Assembly: GCF_004310665.1 (NCBI RefSeq) | Contig: NZ_SIXF01000024.1 | Span: 1-64,000, forward strand | DNA from: Pedobacter kyonggii | GTDB taxonomy: Bacteria > Bacteroidota > Bacteroidia > Sphingobacteriales > Sphingobacteriaceae | Reading direction: 5' to 3' | DNA length: 64,000 nt | Shown: piece after piece, positions 34,191 to 42,346 of the stretch | How positions within the stretch are numbered: the stretch's first letter is position 1 | How the letters are laid out: every line of letters begins with the position of its first letter | Position numbers and translations under genes: made by a program | Notes under the pieces: model-generated | Database searches by the model: none | The model's input: only the letters and a program-made list of their open reading frames with translations | What the model was told of the DNA's origin: nothing

Positions 34191-34248
34191 ATATTTTCAT
34201 GAGGTAACTGGCCTTACGCCCTAAACCCTCTACCCTAAACCTTCTAAA

Positions 34249-35586
34249 TTATCTGCCAAATGGCATTTTAGGCATACCTTTCATCATTGCTGCTGCTGCT
34301 GCCGGATTAGAAAACTGCTTCATCATTTTACGCATATCTTCAAACTGTTTAATTAGCTTGGTTACTTCTTCTACCTTGCTTCCCGATCCTTTTGCAATAC
34401 GTAAGCGGCGGCTTTGCTGGATGCTATCTGGGTTTTCTTTCTCAAACGGGGTCATCGAATTGATGATGGCTTCGATTGATTTGAAAGCATCATCCTGAAT
34501 ATCTACATTCTTCATCATTTTGCCTACACCCGGAATCATACCCATCAAATCTTTCATGTTACCCATTTTTTTGATCTGCTGAATCTGGTTGTAGAAATCG
34601 TTGAAATCGAATTTATTCTTGCGGATTTTTTTCTGAAGTTCTGCTGCTTCTTTCTCGTCGAACTGCATTTGTGCACGTTCAACAAGCGAAACCACGTCAC
34701 CCATGCCCAAAATACGCGATGCCATACGGTCTGGATAGAATACATCAAGCGCTTCCATTTTCTCGCCGGTACCGATAAATTTAATCGGCTTGTTTACTAC
34801 CGATTTAATTGAAAGCGCTGCCCCACCGCGGGTATCGCCATCTAATTTGGTTAAAACAACGCCCGTAAAATCAAGTCTGTCATTAAATACTTTGGCTGTA
34901 TTTACCGCATCCTGACCGGTCATCGAATCCACCACGAATAAAATCTCGTGTGGCTGGGTTTTGGCCTTAACTTCAGATATTTCGTTCATTAAAGATTCGT
35001 CGATCGCTAAACGACCTGCGGTATCGATAATGATTACGTTATTTCCATTTTGTTTACCGTGTTCAATACCTTCTAAAGCTATGCCAACAGGATCGTTTGA
35101 TGCGCGGTTAGCATAAACTGAAACACCAACCGAGGTTCCTAAAACCTCTAATTGATCTACAGCCGCCGGGCGGTACATATCGCCGGCAACCAATAAAGGT
35201 TTTTTCCCCTTGCCTTTTAAATGCAAAGCCAGTTTACCTGCGAAAGTAGTTTTACCCGCACCGTTTAAACCAGCAATTAAGATAATGGTAGGGTTTGCTT
35301 TAGTATCTAACTCTGTAACTTCGCCACCCATTAAGGCTGCAAGTTCATCGTTCATTATTTTGGTAAGCAATTGACCTGGAGAAACGGCTGTAAGCACGTT
35401 TTGCCCCAAAGCTTTTTGCCTCACATCATCGGTAAATGCTTTTGCTGTTTTATAGTTAACATCGGCATCTAATAATGCTTTACGGATCTCTTTCATGGTT
35501 TCTGCCACGTTGATTTCCGTAATGCTGCCTTGTCCTTTTAGTACTTTAAATGCTCTGTCTAGCTTGTCCTGTAAATTATCAAACAT
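34249..35586 (-). CDS. ffh: Signal recognition particle protein Ffh
   Basis: GTPase of the signal recognition particle, which targets inner-membrane proteins co-translationally to FtsY. 445 residues. An N domain (1-90) precedes the G domain, with P-loop GLNGAGKTT (106-114), DTAGRLAIDE and TKLDGDTRGGA. The Met-rich M domain starts at about 300 and ends PAAAAAMMKGMPKMPF. The P-loop has Asn-Gly-Ala where most have Gln-Gly-Ser. A CATTTG-type box (TACATTTG) lies 62 nt upstream, and the leader can fold into a hairpin. The 4.5S RNA gene was not found in the window. Confidence 0.96.
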   Translation of the reverse strand: MFDNLQDKLDRAFKVLKGQGSITEINVAETMKEIRKALLDADVNYKTAKAFTDDVRQKALGQNVLTAVSPGQLLTKIMNDELAALMGGEVTELDTKANPTIILIAGLNGAGKTTFAGKLALHLKGKGKKPLLVAGDMYRPAAVDQLEVLGTSVGVSVYANRASNDPVGIALEGIEHGKQNGNNVIIIDTAGRLAIDESLMNEISEVKAKTQPHEILFVVDSMTGQDAVNTAKVFNDRLDFTGVVLTKLDGDTRGGAALSIKSVVNKPIKFIGTGEKMEALDVFYPDRMASRILGMGDVVSLVERAQMQFDEKEAAELQKKIRKNKFDFNDFYNQIQQIKKMGNMKDLMGMIPGVGKMMKNVDIQDDAFKSIEAIINSMTPFEKENPDSIQQSRRLRIAKGSGSKVEEVTKLIKQFEDMRKMMKQFSNPAAAAAMMKGMPKMPFGR

Positions 35587-35594
35587 CTTTTTTT

Positions 35595-35630
35595 AAGCTA
35601 AAAGCTTCATGCCGAAAGGCAAAAAGCTAG
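35595..35630 (-). other. Possible hairpin in the ffh leader
   Basis: On the minus strand AGCTT..TGCC-TTTC-GGCA..AAGCT gives a two-part stem in the 5' leader, just before the start codon. Regulatory meaning unknown. Confidence 0.4.
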
Positions 35631-35647
35631 TTGTTTTTAATAAAAGG

Positions 35648-35655
35648 CAAATGTA
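35648..35655 (-). promoter_or_regulatory. -7-type box upstream of ffh
   Basis: TACATTTG on the minus strand fits TAnnTTTG. TTTTGAC and TTTGAG motifs are present 30-45 nt further upstream as possible -33 elements. Confidence 0.5.
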
Positions 35656-35778
35656 TCAAATTTTGCTTGTAAATCTTAGCAACTCAAAGTCAAAACTTTA
35701 GGAAGATGAATATTAAATTTTTCTTTTGGTGCAACATTTTGTTTAAGGCATGGTCTTATACCTAACTAACCTAAACAA

Positions 35779-38202
35779 ATGAAACGCTGTATCCTCCTTT
35801 TTTTTATATTTATTTGTGCTTTTTCCCAAGCTCAGGATATTTCGAAACAGCGCCAGCTGGAAGCAAAAAGAACGCTGCAAAGCCCCAAGATAGACGGTAT
35901 TTTAGATGATGAGTGTTGGAATAATGTTCCAATCGCTACTGATTTTATTCAGATCAGGCCAAATCCGGGAAAGATAGAAACTCATGACCGGCGCACCGAA
36001 ATGAAAGTGCTTTATGATGATGTTGCGATTTATGTTTATGCCCGGATGTACGATCACCCCGACAGTGTTTCGCACGAATTGGTTTCGAGGGATAATATTG
36101 GCAACGCCGATTTCATTTCGATTATTGTCGATCCCTTTTACGATAAAATGAACGGAAATGGCTTTTTTGTTACGGCTGCAGGTGTTCAGTTTGATGCCAA
36201 ATACTCGCAGGTTGGTGATGAAGATGCAAATTGGAACGCGGTGTGGGAAAGTGCTGTTAAAATTGATGATAAAGGCTGGACCTGCGAGATGAAAATCCCT
36301 TATTCGGCCCTGCGTTTCTCTGGTAAGGATATCCAGAACTGGGGTTTGAATTTTAGCCGCAGGATACAGCGGAGCAATACGCAGACATTTTGGAATTTTG
36401 TAGATCCTAAAGTAAACGGCTTTATCAATCAGGAAGGGTTGTGGATGGGCATAAAAGATGTTAAACCTCCGTTAAGATTATCTTTTTCGCCATATATTTC
36501 GGCCTACGTAAATCATTATCCGGTTAATTTACCAGGTGTAAAAAATACAACCTCGCGGTTTAATGGGGGGATGGATGTTAAATACGGAATCAACAACAGT
36601 TTTACGCTGGATATGACCTTAGTGCCCGATTTTGGGCAGGTACAATCCGATAACCGGATATTAAACCTCACTCCTTTTGAAGTGAAATTTAATGAAAACC
36701 GACAATTTTTTACCGAAGGAACAGAATTGTTTAACAAAGGCGATTTGTTTTATTCGAAGCGGATCGGTTCTATTCCATCCTATTATAATTACAGCGGGGT
36801 GGGCAGCAGTGATAAAATTGTAAAAGATCAAACTGAAGCCAAGGTATTAAACGCCACAAAAATTTCAGGACGGACAGCCAAAGGTCTCGGTATTGGTGTT
36901 TTTAATGCAATTACCAATAGCATGGAAACCGAAGTAGAAGATGCTCAGGGTAACCTTCGTATGGTTGAAACTCAGCCGCTCACTAATTATAATATTTTGG
37001 TTTTCGATCAGTCGTTAAAAAATAACAGTTCGGCTACGTTTATCAACACAAATGTACTTAGGCAAGGTTCTGCTTACGATGCTAATGTAAGTGCCCTGCT
37101 TTTCAATTTAAACAATAAAGGCAATAAATATTTCGTAAATGGCGGGGGCAAAATGAGCTATTTACAGGGTGAAGAATCGAGCATGGGTTATAGCTACACC
37201 TTACGGTTTGGAAAACAGAGTGGCAATTTTACCTGGAGCTATAATCAGGCATATGCAGATGATAAATTTGATCCATCAGATATGGGTTTCTTTACCAATA
37301 ACAACTTTTTAGATCAGCGGATTGGTATTGGTTATAATGTATACAAGCCAAGCAAATGGTATAATCAATTTGAAAGTTGGCTTAATCTAAATTATTCCCG
37401 CAGGGCAATACCGAGTGCTTATCAAAAAATAGGTACGAATGTAGGGTATTGGGTTCAATTTAAAAATCAATGGTCGGCAGAGTTTGATTTAAGTGTAGAT
37501 AGAAAAGGGAACGACTTTTACGAAGCCCGAAATGGACAAATGTATCATGCGCCAGGAAATTTTGGTGTTGCCTTGTATATAAATCCCAACCGTGCTAAAG
37601 CCTATAATTTTGGTGGAAATGTGCGCTATTTTGAGCAAAAACTTTTCGGTGGCAAACAGTACAACTTTTACTTTTTCCAGAACCTGAGGTTGAATGATAA
37701 GATTGCTTTTGGTTTAGACCTGAACTTTAACCCGAACTACGATTATGTAAACTGGGTGACCGCACAAGGTGATCGAGCTATTTTCTCTAAATACGACCGC
37801 AGAACGGTAGAAAACTCATTTGATGCTAAATACACCTTTACCAACTTAATGGGACTAACCATTGTACTAAGACATTATTGGAGTGATAGAAGAAATAAAG
37901 AATTTTATCTGCTTCAGTCTGATGGACATTTAACCGATTATCAAGGACCAACATTAACCGGGATGGATAGAAACTATAATGTGTTTAATATTGATTTGAT
38001 TTATACCTGGCAATTTGCACCAGGTAGCACCCTTTCTGTTTCATACAAGGATGCGGCCGAAACTTATGATACTTTTTATACGCAGCGTTACAACAGAAAC
38101 CTAAGCGGAATTTTAAATGCTCCTCAGAATAACAGCCTTTCGGTAAAGGTTTTATATTATGTTGATTATCTCGATTTAAAGAAGAAAAGGAAAAAGGTTT
38201 AA
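35779..38202 (+). CDS. DUF5916 outer-membrane protein with CBM9-like domain
   Basis: 807 residues with a signal peptide ending SQAQ. Residues about 30-225 form a family 9 carbohydrate-binding-like domain (SPKIDGILDDECWNNVP at the start, then GWTCEMKIPYSALRF). The rest (about 235-807) is the DUF5916 region, rich in alternating aromatic strands, consistent with an outer-membrane beta-barrel ending in a polar LKKKRKKV tail. Widely present in Bacteroidota; role unknown, glycan binding suspected. Stands alone, convergent with the araC-type gene. Confidence 0.88.
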   Translation: MKRCILLFFIFICAFSQAQDISKQRQLEAKRTLQSPKIDGILDDECWNNVPIATDFIQIRPNPGKIETHDRRTEMKVLYDDVAIYVYARMYDHPDSVSHELVSRDNIGNADFISIIVDPFYDKMNGNGFFVTAAGVQFDAKYSQVGDEDANWNAVWESAVKIDDKGWTCEMKIPYSALRFSGKDIQNWGLNFSRRIQRSNTQTFWNFVDPKVNGFINQEGLWMGIKDVKPPLRLSFSPYISAYVNHYPVNLPGVKNTTSRFNGGMDVKYGINNSFTLDMTLVPDFGQVQSDNRILNLTPFEVKFNENRQFFTEGTELFNKGDLFYSKRIGSIPSYYNYSGVGSSDKIVKDQTEAKVLNATKISGRTAKGLGIGVFNAITNSMETEVEDAQGNLRMVETQPLTNYNILVFDQSLKNNSSATFINTNVLRQGSAYDANVSALLFNLNNKGNKYFVNGGGKMSYLQGEESSMGYSYTLRFGKQSGNFTWSYNQAYADDKFDPSDMGFFTNNNFLDQRIGIGYNVYKPSKWYNQFESWLNLNYSRRAIPSAYQKIGTNVGYWVQFKNQWSAEFDLSVDRKGNDFYEARNGQMYHAPGNFGVALYINPNRAKAYNFGGNVRYFEQKLFGGKQYNFYFFQNLRLNDKIAFGLDLNFNPNYDYVNWVTAQGDRAIFSKYDRRTVENSFDAKYTFTNLMGLTIVLRHYWSDRRNKEFYLLQSDGHLTDYQGPTLTGMDRNYNVFNIDLIYTWQFAPGSTLSVSYKDAAETYDTFYTQRYNRNLSGILNAPQNNSLSVKVLYYVDYLDLKKKRKKV

Positions 38203-38211
38203 GTTTTATCG

Positions 38212-38245
38212 TTCCTAGCCTTGGGTTTAAACCCAAGGCCAGGAA
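38212..38245. repeat. Loop-free palindrome between convergent genes
   Basis: Core CCTTGGGTTTAAACCCAAGG (38219-38238) is perfectly self-complementary. One further pair, a mismatch and a 5 bp TTCCT/AGGAA stem extend it to 34 nt. No T-run. Similar in design to 299-334. Confidence 0.85.
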
Positions 38246-38285
38246 ATGTGCACCTAAGACTAAAGACTGTGAACTAAGGACTAGC

Positions 38286-39275
38286 CTACCTTGCTTTACC
38301 AGGGCTTACGCCGAATTTTTTACTAAAAGCACTGCTGAAATGCTGTACCGAAGAATAGCCCAATTCTTCGGAAATATTCTTGATATTTTTGCTGCTATCG
38401 GCCAGGAGTTCTTTGGCACGCATCAGTTTGTAATCGCTTAAATAGCCAAAAACGGTATTCTGGAAAACCTCTTTAAAGCCTTGTTTCAGTTTAAATTCGT
38501 TTATGCCTGCAACCTTTGCCAGTTCGGTTAAACATGGGGGATGGCTGGCATTGGCTAACAAATATTCGCGTGCATAATAAATGCGGTCTTTATCGTAGGC
38601 CGATTTAATGGTAGGGGTGTCGGTTTTTTTTGCTGCAAGTTCAAAAGCCTGGGCTTGTAATGCCAAAAGTTCAAGGCATTTAGACTGAAGGAACAAGAGC
38701 TTTAATCCACCGGTAAAATGACAGTTCATAATATCGCTGATGCAGCTGTGCATTGCCAGACTGATAGGCAAGTTTTCTGATGAAAGCTCTACCGAACGGT
38801 TGTTCATGATTTTTTCGGCAAAGTTTTTTAGTAAAGTGCTGCTTTCACCAGTTAAATCAACAAAACGTGATCTTTCGAAATTTACCTCGAAAAATTTATG
38901 CGGACCCCCTACCGAAAATTCTGCCATCCCATCAAAATCAGGGCTATAAATAATATTGTGCTGATTGGCTTTGATATCCAGGCGTTTGTTGGTGAGGTAA
39001 TTTTCCATAATGCCGCCGCCTGTAATTGAAAAATGAAGCTCAACCATATCGGGCTCATCAAAAGATTTAATGCGCAGGCGGCTCTTTTTCACGAGCATAT
39101 CGCCGTAAACAATGTAAATACCCGAAAAAGCGATCTCCACAATCTCTGCATCACCAAAGGGGAAGCTGTATTTGTCTCTTCTTTCGGTTACCAGTGCCTG
39201 ATTAAATTCGTTATTGTCGAACTTGTTACCAACAATATAATATTTATCGTCACCATCGTAAATGTTTAAAGCCAT
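38286..39275 (-). CDS. AraC-family transcriptional regulator
   Basis: 329 residues. The N-terminal 220 residues are a sensor region with no recognised cupin signature. The C-terminal AraC DNA-binding domain has two helix-turn-helix units at about 245-325 (PCLTELAKVAGINEFKLKQG; NIKNISEELGYSSVQHFSSA). It is divergent from a siderophore-interacting-type FAD protein gene, a pairing often seen for iron- or siderophore-responsive PchR-like regulators. A two-copy 17 nt direct repeat begins three bases upstream of its start codon, the likely operator. Confidence 0.9.
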   Translation of the reverse strand: MALNIYDGDDKYYIVGNKFDNNEFNQALVTERRDKYSFPFGDAEIVEIAFSGIYIVYGDMLVKKSRLRIKSFDEPDMVELHFSITGGGIMENYLTNKRLDIKANQHNIIYSPDFDGMAEFSVGGPHKFFEVNFERSRFVDLTGESSTLLKNFAEKIMNNRSVELSSENLPISLAMHSCISDIMNCHFTGGLKLLFLQSKCLELLALQAQAFELAAKKTDTPTIKSAYDKDRIYYAREYLLANASHPPCLTELAKVAGINEFKLKQGFKEVFQNTVFGYLSDYKLMRAKELLADSSKNIKNISEELGYSSVQHFSSAFSKKFGVSPGKAR

Positions 39276-39277
39276 AA

Positions 39278-39315
39278 AATCCTTTTGATATAAACTTTAA
39301 TCCTTTTGGTATAAA
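39278..39315. promoter_or_regulatory. Direct-repeat operator candidate for the AraC-type regulator
   Basis: AATCCTTTTGATATAAA (39278-39294) and AATCCTTTTGGTATAAA (39299-39315) differ at one position and are spaced 21 nt start to start, two helical turns. This is the usual arrangement of AraC-family half-sites. It lies in the 96 nt gap between the divergent regulator and FAD-protein genes. Confidence 0.7.
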
Positions 39316-39336
39316 AAGATGCGTTTGTTAGACAAT

Positions 39337-39344
39337 TACTTTTG
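39337..39344 (+). promoter_or_regulatory. -7-type box upstream of the siderophore-interacting protein gene
   Basis: TACTTTTG fits TAnnTTTG and lies 28 nt before the ATG at 39372, just after the direct-repeat operator candidate. Confidence 0.55.
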
Positions 39345-39371
39345 TTCAAAGTTACTAAACAAAAGAATACG

Positions 39372-40103
39372 ATGCCAAAATTACCATCATGGCTGGCCAA
39401 CACAATGGAAAAAGTGATCAGCAATAAAATATATCAGGTAGAAGTTGTAGAAACTAAAATGTTGAGCAGCAACTTAAAGTGCGTTACCTTTAAAGGCGAT
39501 TTTTTCGATGCCAAATTTATTCCTGGAATGGAAGTGTTGTTTAGGGTTAATGCCAATGAATATAGACATTATACTTTATCTAGCTTTGATGAAGCGCGCG
39601 AAACCTGCGAAGTTATTTTTTACTTAAACAGACAAGGGCCGGGCCATAGCTTAGCTGTGAACATCCAAAAAGGAGACACTTTAAAGCTTATTCTAGATCG
39701 TGCAAGAATTAAATATAAGGAAGAATCTAATCAGCATTTCTTTTTTGGCGATGAAACCAGCCTGGGTCTGTACGAATCGCTTGGGAAAAAAGTGGTAGAT
39801 GAGGATGTGGAATATTTTGGCATTTTAGAGCTGCAGGAAGAAAACCTGAGTTCTGTTGATCACCTTAAGTTATTGATCGATACCGTGCCTTCTGATATGG
39901 ATACTCCAGCTAAAAATGCGATCAACTGGATGGAAAATATGCACCCGATGTGCTGGGAAATGTGGCAAAATGCTACTTTTTACCTAACAGGAAGAGCAAA
40001 ATCGATACAGCTGTTTAAAAGGTACCTAAAGCAAAGGGGAGTAAGCTTTAGGCAGATAGTTACGATGCCATATTGGGAAATAGGTAAGGTTGGTGGCGCC
40101 TAA
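39372..40103 (+). CDS. Siderophore-interacting (SIP) FAD-binding protein
   Basis: 243 residues from the ATG at 39372; the TTG at 39342 overlaps the promoter-like box. It is a ferredoxin-reductase-like flavoprotein of the SIP class, expected to reduce ferric siderophores in the cytoplasm. The FAD-binding motif is EYRHYTLSS, followed by VIFYLNRQGPGHSLAV. A C-terminal NAD(P)H-binding-like part carries FFFGDETSLG and NATFYLTGRAKSI. Its stop is two bases from the end of the convergent DUF3078 gene. Regulation by the adjacent AraC-type protein is likely from the operator repeat. Confidence 0.88.
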   Translation: MPKLPSWLANTMEKVISNKIYQVEVVETKMLSSNLKCVTFKGDFFDAKFIPGMEVLFRVNANEYRHYTLSSFDEARETCEVIFYLNRQGPGHSLAVNIQKGDTLKLILDRARIKYKEESNQHFFFGDETSLGLYESLGKKVVDEDVEYFGILELQEENLSSVDHLKLLIDTVPSDMDTPAKNAINWMENMHPMCWEMWQNATFYLTGRAKSIQLFKRYLKQRGVSFRQIVTMPYWEIGKVGGA

Positions 40104-40105
40104 AC

Positions 40106-41131
40106 CTATCTGGGAAAGGTAAAGCCAAAACCCAGTGCTAAAATTTGGTTCGCCTGTATTTTGTTTGTGCCTGTATCATCATCGAATAAGAGCACGCCTG
40201 TTAAACTGGTGTTCATAAAACGGTTAATCTTTGCAGTTAATGCAACATCTAACCTATGGTCTATTTTACTTGCCTTAAAATCTTTATAGGGAATGAACAT
40301 CTGGTAACGTGCCTTAAGATTTGTATTGGTAAATATATCCTTATCAAATGCACTTACAATCTGAAATGCCAACTCATTCCGTACTTTTTTGCCATACTCT
40401 ACACCATAAACACTGGCTTTTGGTGGCTTGGTATTATCAACCGGATCAAGAAAAAGCTTTTCGTCTAAAACAAAAGTTTGGCGCGCTGTACCGGTACCTA
40501 TACGGGTAGAAAAATATTTAACCGGTTTGTACTCGAAACCGATAGATTCGGTTAAATAACCCGGACCCATAAATTTTGAGATCAAGGTTGATTCTTCAAC
40601 ACCATTTGTAATTTTATATGAGTAACCATTATCAAATTGGGACTCAAAACTTAACGATCCGAAGAAGAACCAGCTTTTAGAGAGTTGGAAAGAAGCTTTA
40701 TTATCCCAAAAAATACGGTCGTTGGTTTTCTTTTGCAGCTGATCTTTATTCTTGATTTTACCATATTGCAAAACAAGCTCGCTGATATAGCTATAGCTAT
40801 TTTTATTGTATTCTGCTTTCCAGTTTAGCAAGCCACCAACTGCCACAGAGTTGGTACCCCCACCTTTCCAGTTGTTACTAAACTGGGCCTGGTTAACATT
40901 AATGCCGATGTTGGTTCTTGTTTTCCAATAATTAATCTTGGCGTTTACCACCAAAGGCTTAATTTTTACGGGTTCGAAGTTTAATGGTCCTTGTCTGCTC
41001 GGCAAAGGACTACGCTTTAACTTTATATTCAGGTCTTTTGTATTGATCGGAATAGTATCAATTTCCTGTGCATATAATTTTGTAGAGCAGAAACTTAGAA
41101 TCAGGATTATGGCAGCTAAACAGTTCTTCAT
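40106..41131 (-). CDS. DUF3078 outer-membrane-type protein
   Basis: 341 residues with a signal peptide ending LYAQ. After a Pro/Lys-rich linker (about 25-65) the DUF3078 region has INVNQAQFSNNWKGGGTNSV (about 77-96) and many alternating strands, which suggests a small beta-barrel or beta-rich envelope protein. The final residue pattern (GFGFTFPR) is like outer-membrane beta signals. Function unknown. It converges with the SIP gene, with two bases between stops. Confidence 0.85.
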   Translation of the reverse strand: MKNCLAAIILILSFCSTKLYAQEIDTIPINTKDLNIKLKRSPLPSRQGPLNFEPVKIKPLVVNAKINYWKTRTNIGINVNQAQFSNNWKGGGTNSVAVGGLLNWKAEYNKNSYSYISELVLQYGKIKNKDQLQKKTNDRIFWDNKASFQLSKSWFFFGSLSFESQFDNGYSYKITNGVEESTLISKFMGPGYLTESIGFEYKPVKYFSTRIGTGTARQTFVLDEKLFLDPVDNTKPPKASVYGVEYGKKVRNELAFQIVSAFDKDIFTNTNLKARYQMFIPYKDFKASKIDHRLDVALTAKINRFMNTSLTGVLLFDDDTGTNKIQANQILALGFGFTFPR

Positions 41132-41225
41132 TACCTACAAAGAAAAAGAAAAATTTTAGAGATAAAAAGCATTTAACAAAATGATTGTCAGATTGACAAT
41201 TGAATTGGAGACGAAAACTATTGTT

Positions 41226-41549
41226 TCAGATCTTTTTAAACCAGCCGTACCAATTACCCTTTTTTAGATATTTTAGATCATTTTCATGCTCATAGGCTTC
41301 CTTTTCAAAAACGATGTTACGATAGGCTAAATCGTGGTTTCGGCATTTAATAAAATTAAGCAGGTAGTTAACCAGGTATAAAATATAAAAAGGGAAAATA
41401 AGCAGTTCTAATTGCTGCCGTAAATGGATTTTTTCGTGGTTAATAATGATTGGATCGTTTTTAAACCGCGGCGATTTTAACAGGATAAATGGAAAGATTG
41501 CCATGCCTGCTGCCGGAAGTTTTTTAACAATCAGAATTGGCGCTTTCAC
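41226..41549 (-). CDS. Small membrane protein with HExxH-like motif
   Basis: 107 residues. The segment NHEKIHLRQQLE (about 37-48) has the HExxH zinc-peptidase pattern followed by Arg-Gln-Gln, then a hydrophobic helix (about 50-68) and FEKEAYEHE, which could supply a Glu ligand. It looks like a minimal M56/M48-like module; whether it is active is unknown. Its start overlaps the end of the upstream gene on the same strand by 4 nt, so translation is coupled. Confidence 0.75.
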   Translation of the reverse strand: MKAPILIVKKLPAAGMAIFPFILLKSPRFKNDPIIINHEKIHLRQQLELLIFPFYILYLVNYLLNFIKCRNHDLAYRNIVFEKEAYEHENDLKYLKKGNWYGWFKKI

Positions 41550-42298
41550 AACTTATCGATCGTTATTTTGGGCAATGCAGGTAACTGTAAGGCTTTAGGA
41601 TTTAGCCTGTAGCTTCTATAGGCATTCCGGATGAAAAGATTAAAGGCATAATCTGTTGCATCTAATACAAATTGATAAGTAGGGCGATACTGTTGCATAA
41701 AATCTGTCAGTTCAGCATCTTTTATGCCTAATACCTGGCTAACCAGACTGGCACTGAAACGGTAATCGATCAAGTCTTCGCGATAATCTTTTTCGAGGAT
41801 TTTTTGAAGGTGACGGGCATTTCTTCCTTGTCTGCTTAACAGATTATAGATTGCATCAATACCTAAACCGACACCGCCGTTGCCTAAATTCAATAAATCT
41901 TTACTACTTCCTTTCATGGTTTGGTAACGATATTCCTGAACATTTTTTTCATATTGCTGCTGCGGACTTAATCTTTTTTGTTGAATAACTACGTCTCGCA
42001 GTCTTATGCCCAACGATCTGAGTTGAAAGTATGCTGCAGTTTGTCCCTTAAAAACAATAGTATCTACTCCATAGCCCGATAAAGCCGCAACTAGGGTGTC
42101 GCCTGGCAGCGCAAAGGTGCTAAACTCACCTTTCGTATTGTTATATAAACCATCACCCGTACGGATGTTATAAATATAAACCTTGGCCAAACGCTGCTTC
42201 GTTTCTTTATCAATAACAATGCCCTGCACAGGTTTATTTTGTGCATGAAGCAGCGTAGAGATGCCGAAAGCAAGTATAAAGGGAAGAAAAAATTTCAT
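41546..42298 (-). CDS. Secreted protein with carboxypeptidase-regulatory-like domain
   Basis: 250 residues with a signal peptide ending LLHAQ. Residues about 22-100 form a CarboxypepD_reg-like sandwich (VQGIVIDKETKQRLAKVYIY). The rest is helical and polar (QQQYEKNVQEYRYQTMKG; RQGRNARHLQKILEKDYRED). It overlaps the HExxH gene by 4 nt. A TAGTTTTG box lies eight bases upstream of the start. The same domain plan is seen at 15534-16169, but the C-terminal parts differ. Confidence 0.82.
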   Translation of the reverse strand: MKFFLPFILAFGISTLLHAQNKPVQGIVIDKETKQRLAKVYIYNIRTGDGLYNNTKGEFSTFALPGDTLVAALSGYGVDTIVFKGQTAAYFQLRSLGIRLRDVVIQQKRLSPQQQYEKNVQEYRYQTMKGSSKDLLNLGNGGVGLGIDAIYNLLSRQGRNARHLQKILEKDYREDLIDYRFSASLVSQVLGIKDAELTDFMQQYRPTYQFVLDATDYAFNLFIRNAYRSYRLNPKALQLPALPKITIDKL

Positions 42299-42305
42299 TA
42301 AGCTA

Positions 42306-42313
42306 CAAAACTA
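42306..42313 (-). promoter_or_regulatory. -7-type box abutting the gene at 41546-42298
   Basis: TAGTTTTG on the minus strand ends eight bases before the ATG. Confidence 0.45.
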
Positions 42314-42346
42314 CAAATATCTGGCAGGCTATGTTTGTACTTAACA

